Positions 28,415 to 35,651 of a stretch of 64,000 nt of DNA are shown here, piece by piece. The DNA comes from Bacteroidota bacterium. Its GTDB lineage: Bacteria; Bacteroidota; Bacteroidia; Chitinophagales; Chitinophagaceae. The notes beneath the pieces were generated by a model. The model worked only from the letters and a program-made list of their open reading frames with translations, was not told the origin of the DNA and ran no database searches. The stretch covers positions 33,201 through 97,200 of the forward strand of contig JAKQGX010000004.1 in the NCBI GenBank assembly GCA_029573235.1, given 5' to 3'. Every line of letters begins with the position of its first letter. The stretch's first letter is position 1. A program made the position numbers and the translations under genes.

Positions 28415-30336
28415 TGAAGTACATATTTGCAATTGACGAAACAGGAAATTTTTCTTTTGATGAAAAGGCTAACTCTTATGTATGTGGAGTTTTAATTTCT
28501 AAATCAGAAAATGAACTAAAGCAAAAGTATAAGGAAGCTTATCAATCTTTTTTTCCTAATAGGTTAGTTCCTGATACAAAAGAGCAGCTAATAGGAAAGG
28601 AGCAGGAACATTTTCATTTTGCAAAACTCTTCAATAACCAAAAAGAAATTTGCAAAACCGAATTATTACCATTAGCAAATAAGATTTATATTTCTTCAGG
28701 AAAACCCTTGCTATTTGCCAATAACCAAAACTATTGGCAAATAGCGGTTACGGCAGTGATTACACAACTACTAAAGCAACAAAAATTTGATAGAGACGAT
28801 GCTTTAGAAATTCAAATTGATTTTAGAGCAGATAAAGTTTGGGGCACTATCAATGAAACCAGTCCCGACTTTTTAGCTTATCACAATATATTGAAAAATC
28901 AGTTTGAGCTTATCATTAAACCCTACAAAGACACATTAAACATCCCCATAAGCATTTTATTTGCCAGTGATACTTCGTCTTTTTTTGTAAATCTTGCAGA
29001 CATTGTTTGCGGCATTGTTAAGCAGCACAAGGAGGTAAACAGCATAAAATGTCCTTGCGAAAAAGTAATGGGAAATAGTAATCCTGCCTTATTGATAGCA
29101 AATAATCCTTTAGCAGCTTTGGTAACTATTTTTCAAGAACTACTTAATAATGGAGTTTCCAATAATACCGCTTTAATGTCAACTATCTTGGAGCGATGCC
29201 GAAAGGAACAAAATTTATACAATCAGGTTTGGGAAATTTTTTATAGCTTTTTAAAATTTCAAATTAAGGAACGCTTTGAAAACAATCATTTCTCTAAACT
29301 CAATGAAATAAATTCCTTATTCTTAAAAGAGTTTAATCGCAACTTTCAAAAAATAAATAGCGACAAAACCTTAGATATTGCTACTTTATTTGTGGAGTTT
29401 GCTTCGCATAATGGGGAACATATTTTACCTTTTTCAAATGACTTTTTCCTAAACATCTTAAATGATAACCATAACGAAAGTAGGATTTTGAGAAAATGGG
29501 AAAAATGGATTAGTTATGAACTAAGAAGTGCACAAATCTTATTTAACAGTTATGAATTCGATACTATTGAAAGTCGTTTTGAATCCCTTTGGAATCAACA
29601 AGAAAGCATTATTAAATCTATTCCGTTTGCCGAAATTAAAGATGAACACACTACAGCGATTATAGGTACATTGGCACAATCTTATGCCTATAAAGGAAAA
29701 ATGGACAAGGCAATAGAGTATTTTGAACTCTCATTGGAATATGCTACCAGAAGTAATGCTCAAGCCTATTTTTATTTATTGACTTGTCATTTGCTTAAAC
29801 AAGATATTCCCAAAGTGTATCACTATTTTGAATTACACACCCTTACTAAGGCTCAAGATTTTCAAAACAAAAAAGAAAAGAACATTTGGTCCCTGTTAGC
29901 TTATGCTAAACTTAGAGCATTAGAGTTATATACAAATGGTTCTAGTAATCTTCCTGAAATTATTTCAAATGAAGTAGAACCAAATTCTTACCCATATCCA
30001 CTTTTGCTGAAGTGGCAAGCTTTGGCACTTATATTAGAAAACAAAACAGAAAATAAAGAAAGAATAATAAGTTTATTGACACAGGCATTAGAAACTTTGT
30101 TACAAGATAGAAACGGATTTACTATCCAAACATTATCTATCCCAATTATTCAGCTATTTGCATTAATTGATAATACTAATCCATACCACGCCCAATATAG
30201 TCGTTTGATAAGAGAGTGGTCAGAGCAGAGTTTGCCTTTTAAAGGTTTTATTGAAAATTCAGATTTTCTACAAAGTTTAAAAAATGATAAGGATGCTTGG
30301 TATAGAGCGATATCCTTACCCTTTATATATTCTTAA
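28414..30336 (+). CDS. DUF3800 (RNase H-like)-TPR protein coupled to the effector
   Basis: 640 residues. Residues 1-215 look like DUF3800, a predicted RNase H-fold nuclease family: it opens with FAIDETGNFSF (Asp8, Glu9), has acidic positions in IQIDFRADK, and closes with NLADIVCGIVK (Asp196). A helical linker is followed by TPR-like helix pairs around 410-500 (TLAQSYAYKGKMDKAIEYFELSLEYA). There is no signal peptide or membrane segment, so it is cytoplasmic. The ATG shares a base with the effector stop codon, indicating translational coupling and matched dosage. I know of no described Cas12a or Cas12a2 locus with such a gene. Nuclease activity is inferred from the family; the role (accessory nuclease, regulator or independent defence gene) is open. 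Confidence 0.6.
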   Translation: MKYIFAIDETGNFSFDEKANSYVCGVLISKSENELKQKYKEAYQSFFPNRLVPDTKEQLIGKEQEHFHFAKLFNNQKEICKTELLPLANKIYISSGKPLLFANNQNYWQIAVTAVITQLLKQQKFDRDDALEIQIDFRADKVWGTINETSPDFLAYHNILKNQFELIIKPYKDTLNIPISILFASDTSSFFVNLADIVCGIVKQHKEVNSIKCPCEKVMGNSNPALLIANNPLAALVTIFQELLNNGVSNNTALMSTILERCRKEQNLYNQVWEIFYSFLKFQIKERFENNHFSKLNEINSLFLKEFNRNFQKINSDKTLDIATLFVEFASHNGEHILPFSNDFFLNILNDNHNESRILRKWEKWISYELRSAQILFNSYEFDTIESRFESLWNQQESIIKSIPFAEIKDEHTTAIIGTLAQSYAYKGKMDKAIEYFELSLEYATRSNAQAYFYLLTCHLLKQDIPKVYHYFELHTLTKAQDFQNKKEKNIWSLLAYAKLRALELYTNGSSNLPEIISNEVEPNSYPYPLLLKWQALALILENKTENKERIISLLTQALETLLQDRNGFTIQTLSIPIIQLFALIDNTNPYHAQYSRLIREWSEQSLPFKGFIENSDFLQSLKNDKDAWYRAISLPFIYS

Positions 30337-30345
30337 TGAAAACTT

Positions 30346-30531
30346 ATGGAATCCTATATCACCCTATCCTTTCTAAATGATTTTATTTTTTGCCCAAGGA
30401 GTATTTATTTTCATCAGCTCTATAGCAATTTTACTGAAACTGTGTATAAGCAGCAGCCTCAAATAAAGGGTACTGCTGCCCACCAAAGTATAGACGAGCA
30501 AAACTATAGCACCGCTGCTCATATCCTGTAA
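30346..30531 (+). pseudogene. cas4: cas4 N-terminal remnant ending in a nonsense codon
   Basis: 61 codons match the start of type V-A Cas4: ITLSFLNDFIFCPRSIYFHQLY, with the first Fe-S Cys, then a TAAHQSIDE segment. The TAA at 30529-30531 sits where a Gln codon is expected (one C-to-T change), because the next codons still read Gly-Leu-Glu-Val-Phe-Ser-Lys in frame. Likeness then ends (about 30552) at the edge of an unrelated module. The RecB nuclease motifs and the other three Fe-S cysteines are gone, so the product cannot be active. It starts 9 nt after the DUF3800 gene, in the usual cas4 position. Confidence 0.85.
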
Positions 30532-30605
30532 GGCTTGGAAGTGTTTAGTAAAGGTTTAATAAGGTGAAATCATCATAATACTACATTTATAAAAACTAAA
30601 TTTAA

Positions 30606-30613
30606 TACTTTTG
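30606..30613 (+). promoter_or_regulatory. -7 box of the HTH-DUF488 module
   Basis: TACTTTTG matches TAnnTTTG exactly and lies 4 nt before the ATG at 30618, implying a leaderless or nearly leaderless transcript independent of the cas operon. Confidence 0.5.
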
Positions 30614-30617
30614 CATA

Positions 30618-31502
30618 ATGTTCTATAGGAGAAAAATTATTTTGGCACTTTTACAAATATTTGGAGGACAAATTGATAAAATAAGTCTTCAAAAGTTACT
30701 TTTTTTATTTACAAGAGGGCAAAAAAAAGCAGAATACGATTTTATCCCATATAAATACGGTTGCTATTCGTATTCTGCAAATGCAGATTTAACAGCTATG
30801 GTAAGAAAAGGAATGTTGAGTGAAACAACAAGCCATTTTATAAGTAACGAAACAACAAATTATTTTAACTCTTTAAAATCCGAAGACCAAAAATTGATGT
30901 TGTATGTACAAGGTCAATATGGAAAAATGAATGCTGAGGCTTTGATGAAGCACACTTATTTAAACTTTCCTTACACGGCTATCAACAGTATAAAAGCAAA
31001 AGACATTTTAACAACAGAGCAATTTGAGAAAGTAAAAAACAGTCGTCCCAAAAACGAAAAAACAATATTGTTTACTATTGGCTACGAAGGGATTTCCTTA
31101 GAAGAATACTTAAATCGGTTACTTAAAAATGATGTAAAAGTTCTAGTTGATGTTCGCAATAATCCTTTAAGTATGAAATATGGATTTAGCAAAAGTCAAC
31201 TTCAACGCTATTGTAACAGTTTAGGAATAGAATATGTGCATTTTCCCGAAGTAGGTATTCAATCCCAACAAAGGCAAGAATTAAATACACAAGCCGATTA
31301 TGATAAATTGTTTGAAATTTATCGAGAAAATAATTTGACAAAAACGAAATGTTCACAAGAGGAAATTTTTAATTTACTAAAGGAAAAAAAACGGATTGCT
31401 TTAACTTGTTTTGAAGCAAATATATGTCAATGCCATCGCAAACATTTGGCAGAAGCCATTGAAAACTTGCCCAATTTTGATTTTGAAGTAAAACATATTT
31501 AA
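30618..31502 (+). CDS. Helix-turn-helix-DUF488 fusion protein
   Basis: 294 residues. Residues 1-130 are a small helical domain (ISLQKLLFLFTRG, then YDFIPYKYGCYS) resembling the Panacea/SocA-like (DUF4065-type) domain found in antitoxins and phage-related proteins. Residues 148-290 are a DUF488 domain: ILFTIGYEGISLEEYL, VLVDVRNNPLS, GIEYVHFPEVG, and a final ALTCFEANICQCHRKHL with a Cys/His cluster. DUF488 function is not firmly known. The gene has its own -7 box and forms a pair with the next gene (stop and start two bases apart). It replaces the end of cas4 and the start of cas1, so it arrived as a separate module. Confidence 0.7.
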   Translation: MFYRRKIILALLQIFGGQIDKISLQKLLFLFTRGQKKAEYDFIPYKYGCYSYSANADLTAMVRKGMLSETTSHFISNETTNYFNSLKSEDQKLMLYVQGQYGKMNAEALMKHTYLNFPYTAINSIKAKDILTTEQFEKVKNSRPKNEKTILFTIGYEGISLEEYLNRLLKNDVKVLVDVRNNPLSMKYGFSKSQLQRYCNSLGIEYVHFPEVGIQSQQRQELNTQADYDKLFEIYRENNLTKTKCSQEEIFNLLKEKKRIALTCFEANICQCHRKHLAEAIENLPNFDFEVKHI

Positions 31503-31503
31503 A

Positions 31504-32328
31504 ATGGCAAAAACAAAAGTTTTAATCACCGTAAAAACCTATCCTGCCATTTCAAGCAAGTATGATGAATTGGTTTGTACTGCCGGTTTTTTGGAAGACG
31601 GAACTTGGATTAGAATTTATCCTATTCAATTCCGTAAAAAATCATTTGAGGAACAATACAAAAAATACGATTGGATAGAAATAGATCTTGTGAAAAACAC
31701 AAGCGATTTCAGAAAAGAAAGTTACCGACCTGTTTCTTACGATACAGAAATAAAGATTTTAGACCATTTAGATACTAAAAGCAATTGGTTGCTTCGAAAA
31801 GAAATTGTGTTTAAGAGCAAAGTTTATACTAATATTGAACTACTCATTTCAGAAGCCAAAAATCGTGAAATAATGACTTCCCTTGCGGTATTTAAACCTA
31901 CTGAGATAGTTGATTTCACTATTGAGCCAGTTGAAAGAGAATGGGATAAAAAGAAACTCCAAAAACTAAAACAAGAAAGAAGCAGCAATTTATTTGCCCA
32001 AGAAGATGAAGATTTATTTGAAGTTGTCCGGAAGCTCCCTTATAAATTTTCTTATGTTTTGCGTGATTGCAATGGCAAGCAAAGCAAAATGATGATAGAA
32101 GATTGGGAAATAGGACAACTTTATTGGAATTGTCTTGCCAAACACGAAGGCAATGAAGCTGTGACAGTTGCAGATGTTAAGAAAAAATATTTTGACGATT
32201 TTGCTAAAACAAAAGACCTACATTTATTTTTAGGCACTTCACAATTGCATCACTTAACCAGCAAAAACCCTTTTATGATTATTGGCACTTTTCATCCAAA
32301 AATAGAAATACAAACTTCTTTATTCTAG
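31504..32328 (+). CDS. Unrecognised protein paired with the DUF488 gene
   Basis: 274 residues, not recognised as a named family. It opens with KVLITVKTYPAISSKYDELVCTAGF and has an early WIRIYPIQFR segment, a charged middle (about 140-165), and a C-terminal half with YVLRDCNGKQSKMMIEDWEIGQLYW and FLGTSQLHHL. There is no signal peptide, membrane helix or evident nuclease motif. The start codon follows the stop of the DUF488 gene by one base, so both are surely co-translated and probably work together. The context (inside a CRISPR locus) suggests a defence-related module, but this is inference only. Confidence 0.6.
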   Translation: MAKTKVLITVKTYPAISSKYDELVCTAGFLEDGTWIRIYPIQFRKKSFEEQYKKYDWIEIDLVKNTSDFRKESYRPVSYDTEIKILDHLDTKSNWLLRKEIVFKSKVYTNIELLISEAKNREIMTSLAVFKPTEIVDFTIEPVEREWDKKKLQKLKQERSSNLFAQEDEDLFEVVRKLPYKFSYVLRDCNGKQSKMMIEDWEIGQLYWNCLAKHEGNEAVTVADVKKKYFDDFAKTKDLHLFLGTSQLHHLTSKNPFMIIGTFHPKIEIQTSLF

Positions 32329-32352
32329 CTCCACCCCCCCAAAATAACTTAG

Positions 32353-33228
32353 CTCCTCATTGTAAAAGACCCTGAAGATAAAGTCATTCTGCAAAGTACC
32401 TGCCACCGCATCTTGGCACTGTGGATAGTGGGGCATTGCAGCCTTAGCTCCGGACTGATGGAAAGAAGTAAGAAATTTGGCTTTCCGGTGGTATTGCTCT
32501 CTTTTAATTTTAAAATGATAGGTGCCTGGAATGCACCAACAGAAGGCAATTTCCTACTACGAAAAAAACAATATGCTCATAATGACTGGCAAATAGCCCG
32601 CCAACTGATGCATAATAAAATGGAAAACCAAATCCGAACTTTGAAAACCATACGCAAAAAATCGGAAGCTTGTAAAGCGGCTATCTCCTCCATAAAACAA
32701 TACCAACAACAAATACCACAGGCTAAAAACCTGAGTGACATTATGGGATTGGAAGGCGTGGCATCCAGACTGTATTTTGAACAATGGTTTTTCAGTCTGC
32801 CTTGGAAAGGAAGGAGACCAAGAGCCAAGATAGACCCTATTAATGTGCTGTTGGACATTGGTTATACTTTCCTCTTTTATATGGTAGAAAATATGCTCCA
32901 CCTCTATGGATTTGATATTTACCAAGGAGTGTATCATCGAAATTTTTACCAACGAAAATCTTTGGTATGTGACCTGCAAGAACCTTTTCGCTGCATTATA
33001 GACCGGCAAATAAAAAAGGCTTATGGCCTGGGGCAAATCAAGGAAGAAGATTTTGTGTTTCAAAAAGGACAATACCGACTGGAATATAAGAAGAGCAAGG
33101 AATACACTCGATGGCTGATGCAAAGCATCTTGGAATATAAGACAGAAATTTTTAAGTATTGCCAGCAATATTACCGCTGTTTTATCAGAGAAAAACCCAT
33201 AGCAGAATATCCATTTTTTGAAATTTAA
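32353..33228 (+). pseudogene. cas1: cas1, 5'-truncated
   Basis: 292 codons of a type V-A Cas1 integrase, preceded in frame by a stop (32350-32352). The usual first ~20 residues and ATG are missing; likeness starts near Val-Lys-Asp-Pro-Glu-Asp. The catalytic residues are still present: Glu in GLEGVAS (32752-32754), His in VYHRNF (32935-32937) and the acidic pair in DLQEPFR (32971-32982). The first in-frame ATG (32458) would remove about 35 further residues of the N-terminal beta domain; TTG (32413) or GTG (32428) are other possible starts. The catalytic domain may still be made, but normal integration is doubtful. It lies 14 nt before cas2. Confidence 0.85.
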
Positions 33229-33242
33229 AAACCCAATAAATT

Positions 33243-33515
33243 ATGCTATTAGTATCTTACGACATCAGCAATGATAAATTGCGTACCCGATTTTCAAAAT
33301 TTTTGGAGAAATTTGGTTTTCGGATTCAATACTCGTTGTTTCAAATCAAAAATAGCGACCGAATATTAGAAAACATACAGGTAAAAATTGAAAGTTATTT
33401 TGGAAAGCGATTTCAACAAACCGATAGCGTAATGGTCATAGAACTTAGCAAATCTTGCCAAATCACAAAGTATGGTTATGCTAAGAATGAGGATGAAGAA
33501 CTCATAATACTTTGA
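33243..33515 (+). CDS. cas2: CRISPR adaptation protein Cas2
   Basis: 90 residues with the ferredoxin-like Cas2 pattern: LLVSYDIS with the conserved Asp7, the basic helix KLRTRFSKFLEKFGFRIQYS, SLFQIKNS, and the VMVIELSK strand. It forms the dimeric core of the Cas1-Cas2 integration complex. The gene appears intact, in contrast to the truncated cas1 just upstream and the dead cas4. It is the last cas gene before the leader and array. Confidence 0.93.
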   Translation: MLLVSYDISNDKLRTRFSKFLEKFGFRIQYSLFQIKNSDRILENIQVKIESYFGKRFQQTDSVMVIELSKSCQITKYGYAKNEDEELIIL

Positions 33516-33632
33516 TATTGCAAACCTCCGTCTTAATGCTAATAATTTTGATTTTTTATAAAAAAATGGGTAGCTTTGGCGTGAGTACTATTAAGATTTG
33601 TATTCTTTTTAGGACATTTTGTCCTATTATGG
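33516..33632 (+). promoter_or_regulatory. CRISPR leader with a palindrome next to the first repeat
   Basis: A 117-nt AT-rich region between cas2 and the first repeat. It is assigned as the leader because the degenerate repeat is at the far end of the array. An inverted repeat AGGACA-TTT-TGTCCT (33611-33625) ends seven bases before the first repeat and could be an integration-complex or regulator site. Confidence 0.6.
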
Positions 33633-34114
33633 GTTTAAGCGCCCTTTGAAATTTCTACTATTGTAGATTTTGAACGAATGACATCGTCGATAGGACGTTT
33701 AAGCGCCCTTTGAAATTTCTACTATTGTAGATTTTATATAACGCTTTTTAAAAATTTGTTGTTTAAGCGCCCTTTGAAATTTCTACTATTGTAGATTTAT
33801 ATCAACTGTAACCTCCTTGTTTAATGTTTAAGCGCCCTTTGAAATTTCTACTATTGTAGATCTAATTCTTCCCTGAGCCAATCTATTAGGTTTAAGCGCC
33901 CTTTGAAATTTCTACTATTGTAGATCCTGCTTTCGCAGAGTATATCATGTTGGGTTTAAGCGCCCTTTGAAATTTCTACTATTGTAGATTTAGCCCATTC
34001 CGTCCATTTACCATCGTTTAAGCGCCCTTTGAAATTTCTACTATTGTAGATGTTGTTTTCTTTGCCATGTTTTTGGTGGTTTAAGCGCCCTTTGAAATTT
34101 TTACTATTGTAGAT
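33633..34114 (+). CRISPR. Type V-A (Cas12a-type) CRISPR array, 8 repeats
   Basis: Eight 36-nt repeats start at 33633, 33697, 33761, 33826, 33890, 33954, 34016 and 34079. Each begins GTTTAAGCGCCCTTTGA and ends AATTTCTACTATTGTAGAT, the canonical Cas12a crRNA handle with stem TCTAC/GTAGA and loop TATT. The seven spacers are 28, 28, 29, 28, 28, 26 and 27 nt, all different. The first seven repeats are identical; the last has one C-to-T change in the stem (C:G to U:G), which marks the leader-distal end and plus-strand transcription. None of the spacers has an evident match elsewhere in the window. The handle is that used by Cas12a and shared by Cas12a2 in known loci. Confidence 0.98.
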
Positions 34115-34244
34115 GTTTGGTTATGTAGGTTCCCCATTTTAGTACAAGTTATTAGTTGCATAATTTAATCATAGTTTGTCGTCCTTGCTTTCAGGGGCTC
34201 CGTTTTTGGGTTTACGCACCGCTATTTCTACTATCTTTACCCTT

Positions 34245-34982
34245 ATGTCATTGGCTACGTACCAACAGGTCATAGAGGCCTTGCAACTATTAAGCAATTC
34301 GGAGAAAGCAAAAAACAGTACTCGTTTTTTTAAAACCGGAAAAGGGCAATACGGCGAGGGAGATGTATTTATGGGTGTCACCATGCCGGAGCAACGTCAG
34401 TTGATAAAGGGTTTCTACCACTTACCTTTGCCAGAGATTATACACTTGTTGCAGCAACCCGAGCATGAGTGTCGGATGTGTGCCTTGCTACTGATGGTAG
34501 TACAATACAAAAAAGCAAATGCTGAATTGCAGCAATCAATCTATCAAGCATATCTGCAAAACACTCGCAGGATTAATAACTGGGACTTGGTAGATGCCAG
34601 CGCCGAACATATTGTAGGAGCATGGCTGAATGGGCGTAAAGAGAAAAGAACCGTATTAGAGCAGCTGGCTCGATCCGATAATTTATGGGAACGGCGCATT
34701 GCCATGTTGTCCACTTTTTATGACATTAAAAAAGGACAGTCGGCAGATGCACTGCATTTGGCAAAGCTTTTATTGCACGACTCGCAAGACCTCATGCACA
34801 AAGCCGTAGGTTGGATGCTGCGAGAAATAGGCAAACGTTGCTCCATATCCGAAGAAGAAGCTTTTTTAAGAAAGCATTATCTACAAATGCCGGGAACCAT
34901 GCTGCGCTATGCAATCGAGCATTTTCCAGAAACCAAGCGGCAAGCCTACCTCACCGGAAAAATAGCCCCTGATGAAAACTAA
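34245..34982 (+). CDS. DNA alkylation repair protein, AlkD family
   Basis: 245 residues of HEAT-like helical repeats. Typical AlkD signatures are FFKTGKGQYGEGDVFMGV near residue 25 and NNWDLVDASAEHIVG near 120, followed by WERRIAML. AlkD is a DNA glycosylase that removes positively charged alkylated bases such as 3- and 7-alkylpurines. The frame is open upstream to 34176; the Met at 34245 fits the family, and a TATCTTTA -7-like box ends five bases before it. The last 11 bases overlap the start of the next gene, so the two are probably an operon. It flanks the CRISPR array but is not a cas gene. Confidence 0.85.
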   Translation: MSLATYQQVIEALQLLSNSEKAKNSTRFFKTGKGQYGEGDVFMGVTMPEQRQLIKGFYHLPLPEIIHLLQQPEHECRMCALLLMVVQYKKANAELQQSIYQAYLQNTRRINNWDLVDASAEHIVGAWLNGRKEKRTVLEQLARSDNLWERRIAMLSTFYDIKKGQSADALHLAKLLLHDSQDLMHKAVGWMLREIGKRCSISEEEAFLRKHYLQMPGTMLRYAIEHFPETKRQAYLTGKIAPDEN

Positions 34983-35589
34983 TATCCAAGCTCCCACACT
35001 TAGTTTTTCTAACCAAAAAGAATTTGAAGAATGGCTGCAAGCACACCATACCTCACCGGAAGGGCTGTGGGTAAAGTTTGCCAAAAAAGCCAGTGGTATT
35101 GCCTCTGTAAGTCCTGAGGAAACGTTGGAAGTAGCCTTATGCTACGGCTGGATTGATGGTCAACGAAAACCTTTTGACGAGCAATATTACTTGAATAAAT
35201 ATACCCCTCGTAGAATGGGTAGCTTGTGGTCGAAGCGCAACTGTGCCATTGCAGAGCGCCTCATCAACGAACAGAAAATGCAACCCTCAGGAATGAAAGA
35301 AATAACTGCTGCCCAAGCCGACGGTCGTTGGGAGCGTGCTTACGATTCATCTAAAACCATGGAATTGCCAGCCGACTTCATAGCAGCAGTACAGCAAATC
35401 CCGGAGGCGTATGCGTTTTTTCAAACCTTAAATAAGACCAATCTTTTTGCCATACAATTTCGGTTGCAAACCGCCAAAAAGCCCGAGACAAGAGCCTTGC
35501 GAATGGCTAAGATAGTAGCACAACTGAAAGAAGGAATCAAGTTTCATACTCTATTGCTCCTACTCTTCTTTGGGGGTGGGCAAATGTAA
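34972..35589 (+). CDS. YdeI/OmdA family protein
   Basis: 205 residues. The pattern EFEEWLQAHHTSPEGLWVKFAKK, then EALCYGWIDGQ-type motif, KYTPRRMGSLWSKRN and the FQTLNKTN segment is characteristic of the YdeI / bacteriocin-protection family. Members are small cytoplasmic proteins linked to stress and antimicrobial-peptide resistance; the biochemical role is unclear. The start overlaps the alkD-like gene. The final ~20 residues (hydrophobic, then Gly-Gly-Gly-Gln-Met) differ from the usual basic end and may reflect a small frameshift. Confidence 0.8.
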   Translation: MKTNIQAPTLSFSNQKEFEEWLQAHHTSPEGLWVKFAKKASGIASVSPEETLEVALCYGWIDGQRKPFDEQYYLNKYTPRRMGSLWSKRNCAIAERLINEQKMQPSGMKEITAAQADGRWERAYDSSKTMELPADFIAAVQQIPEAYAFFQTLNKTNLFAIQFRLQTAKKPETRALRMAKIVAQLKEGIKFHTLLLLLFFGGGQM

Positions 35590-35651
35590 ATGCACTGATA
35601 AATCAGCGCTATTACTAATGATGCGCTCCTACAACGCAATATCGCTATGGG

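Noticed and set aside
32557..33168. 203-codon open frame antisense to cas1
   Set aside because: It is a shadow of the AT-rich cas1 coding strand, with no family likeness or promoter.
34220..34236. ATTTCTACTAT upstream of the alkD-like gene, resembling the CRISPR repeat
   Set aside because: Only 11 bases match and the GTAGAT half is missing; it overlaps a probable -7 box, so chance or promoter function is more likely than a ninth repeat.
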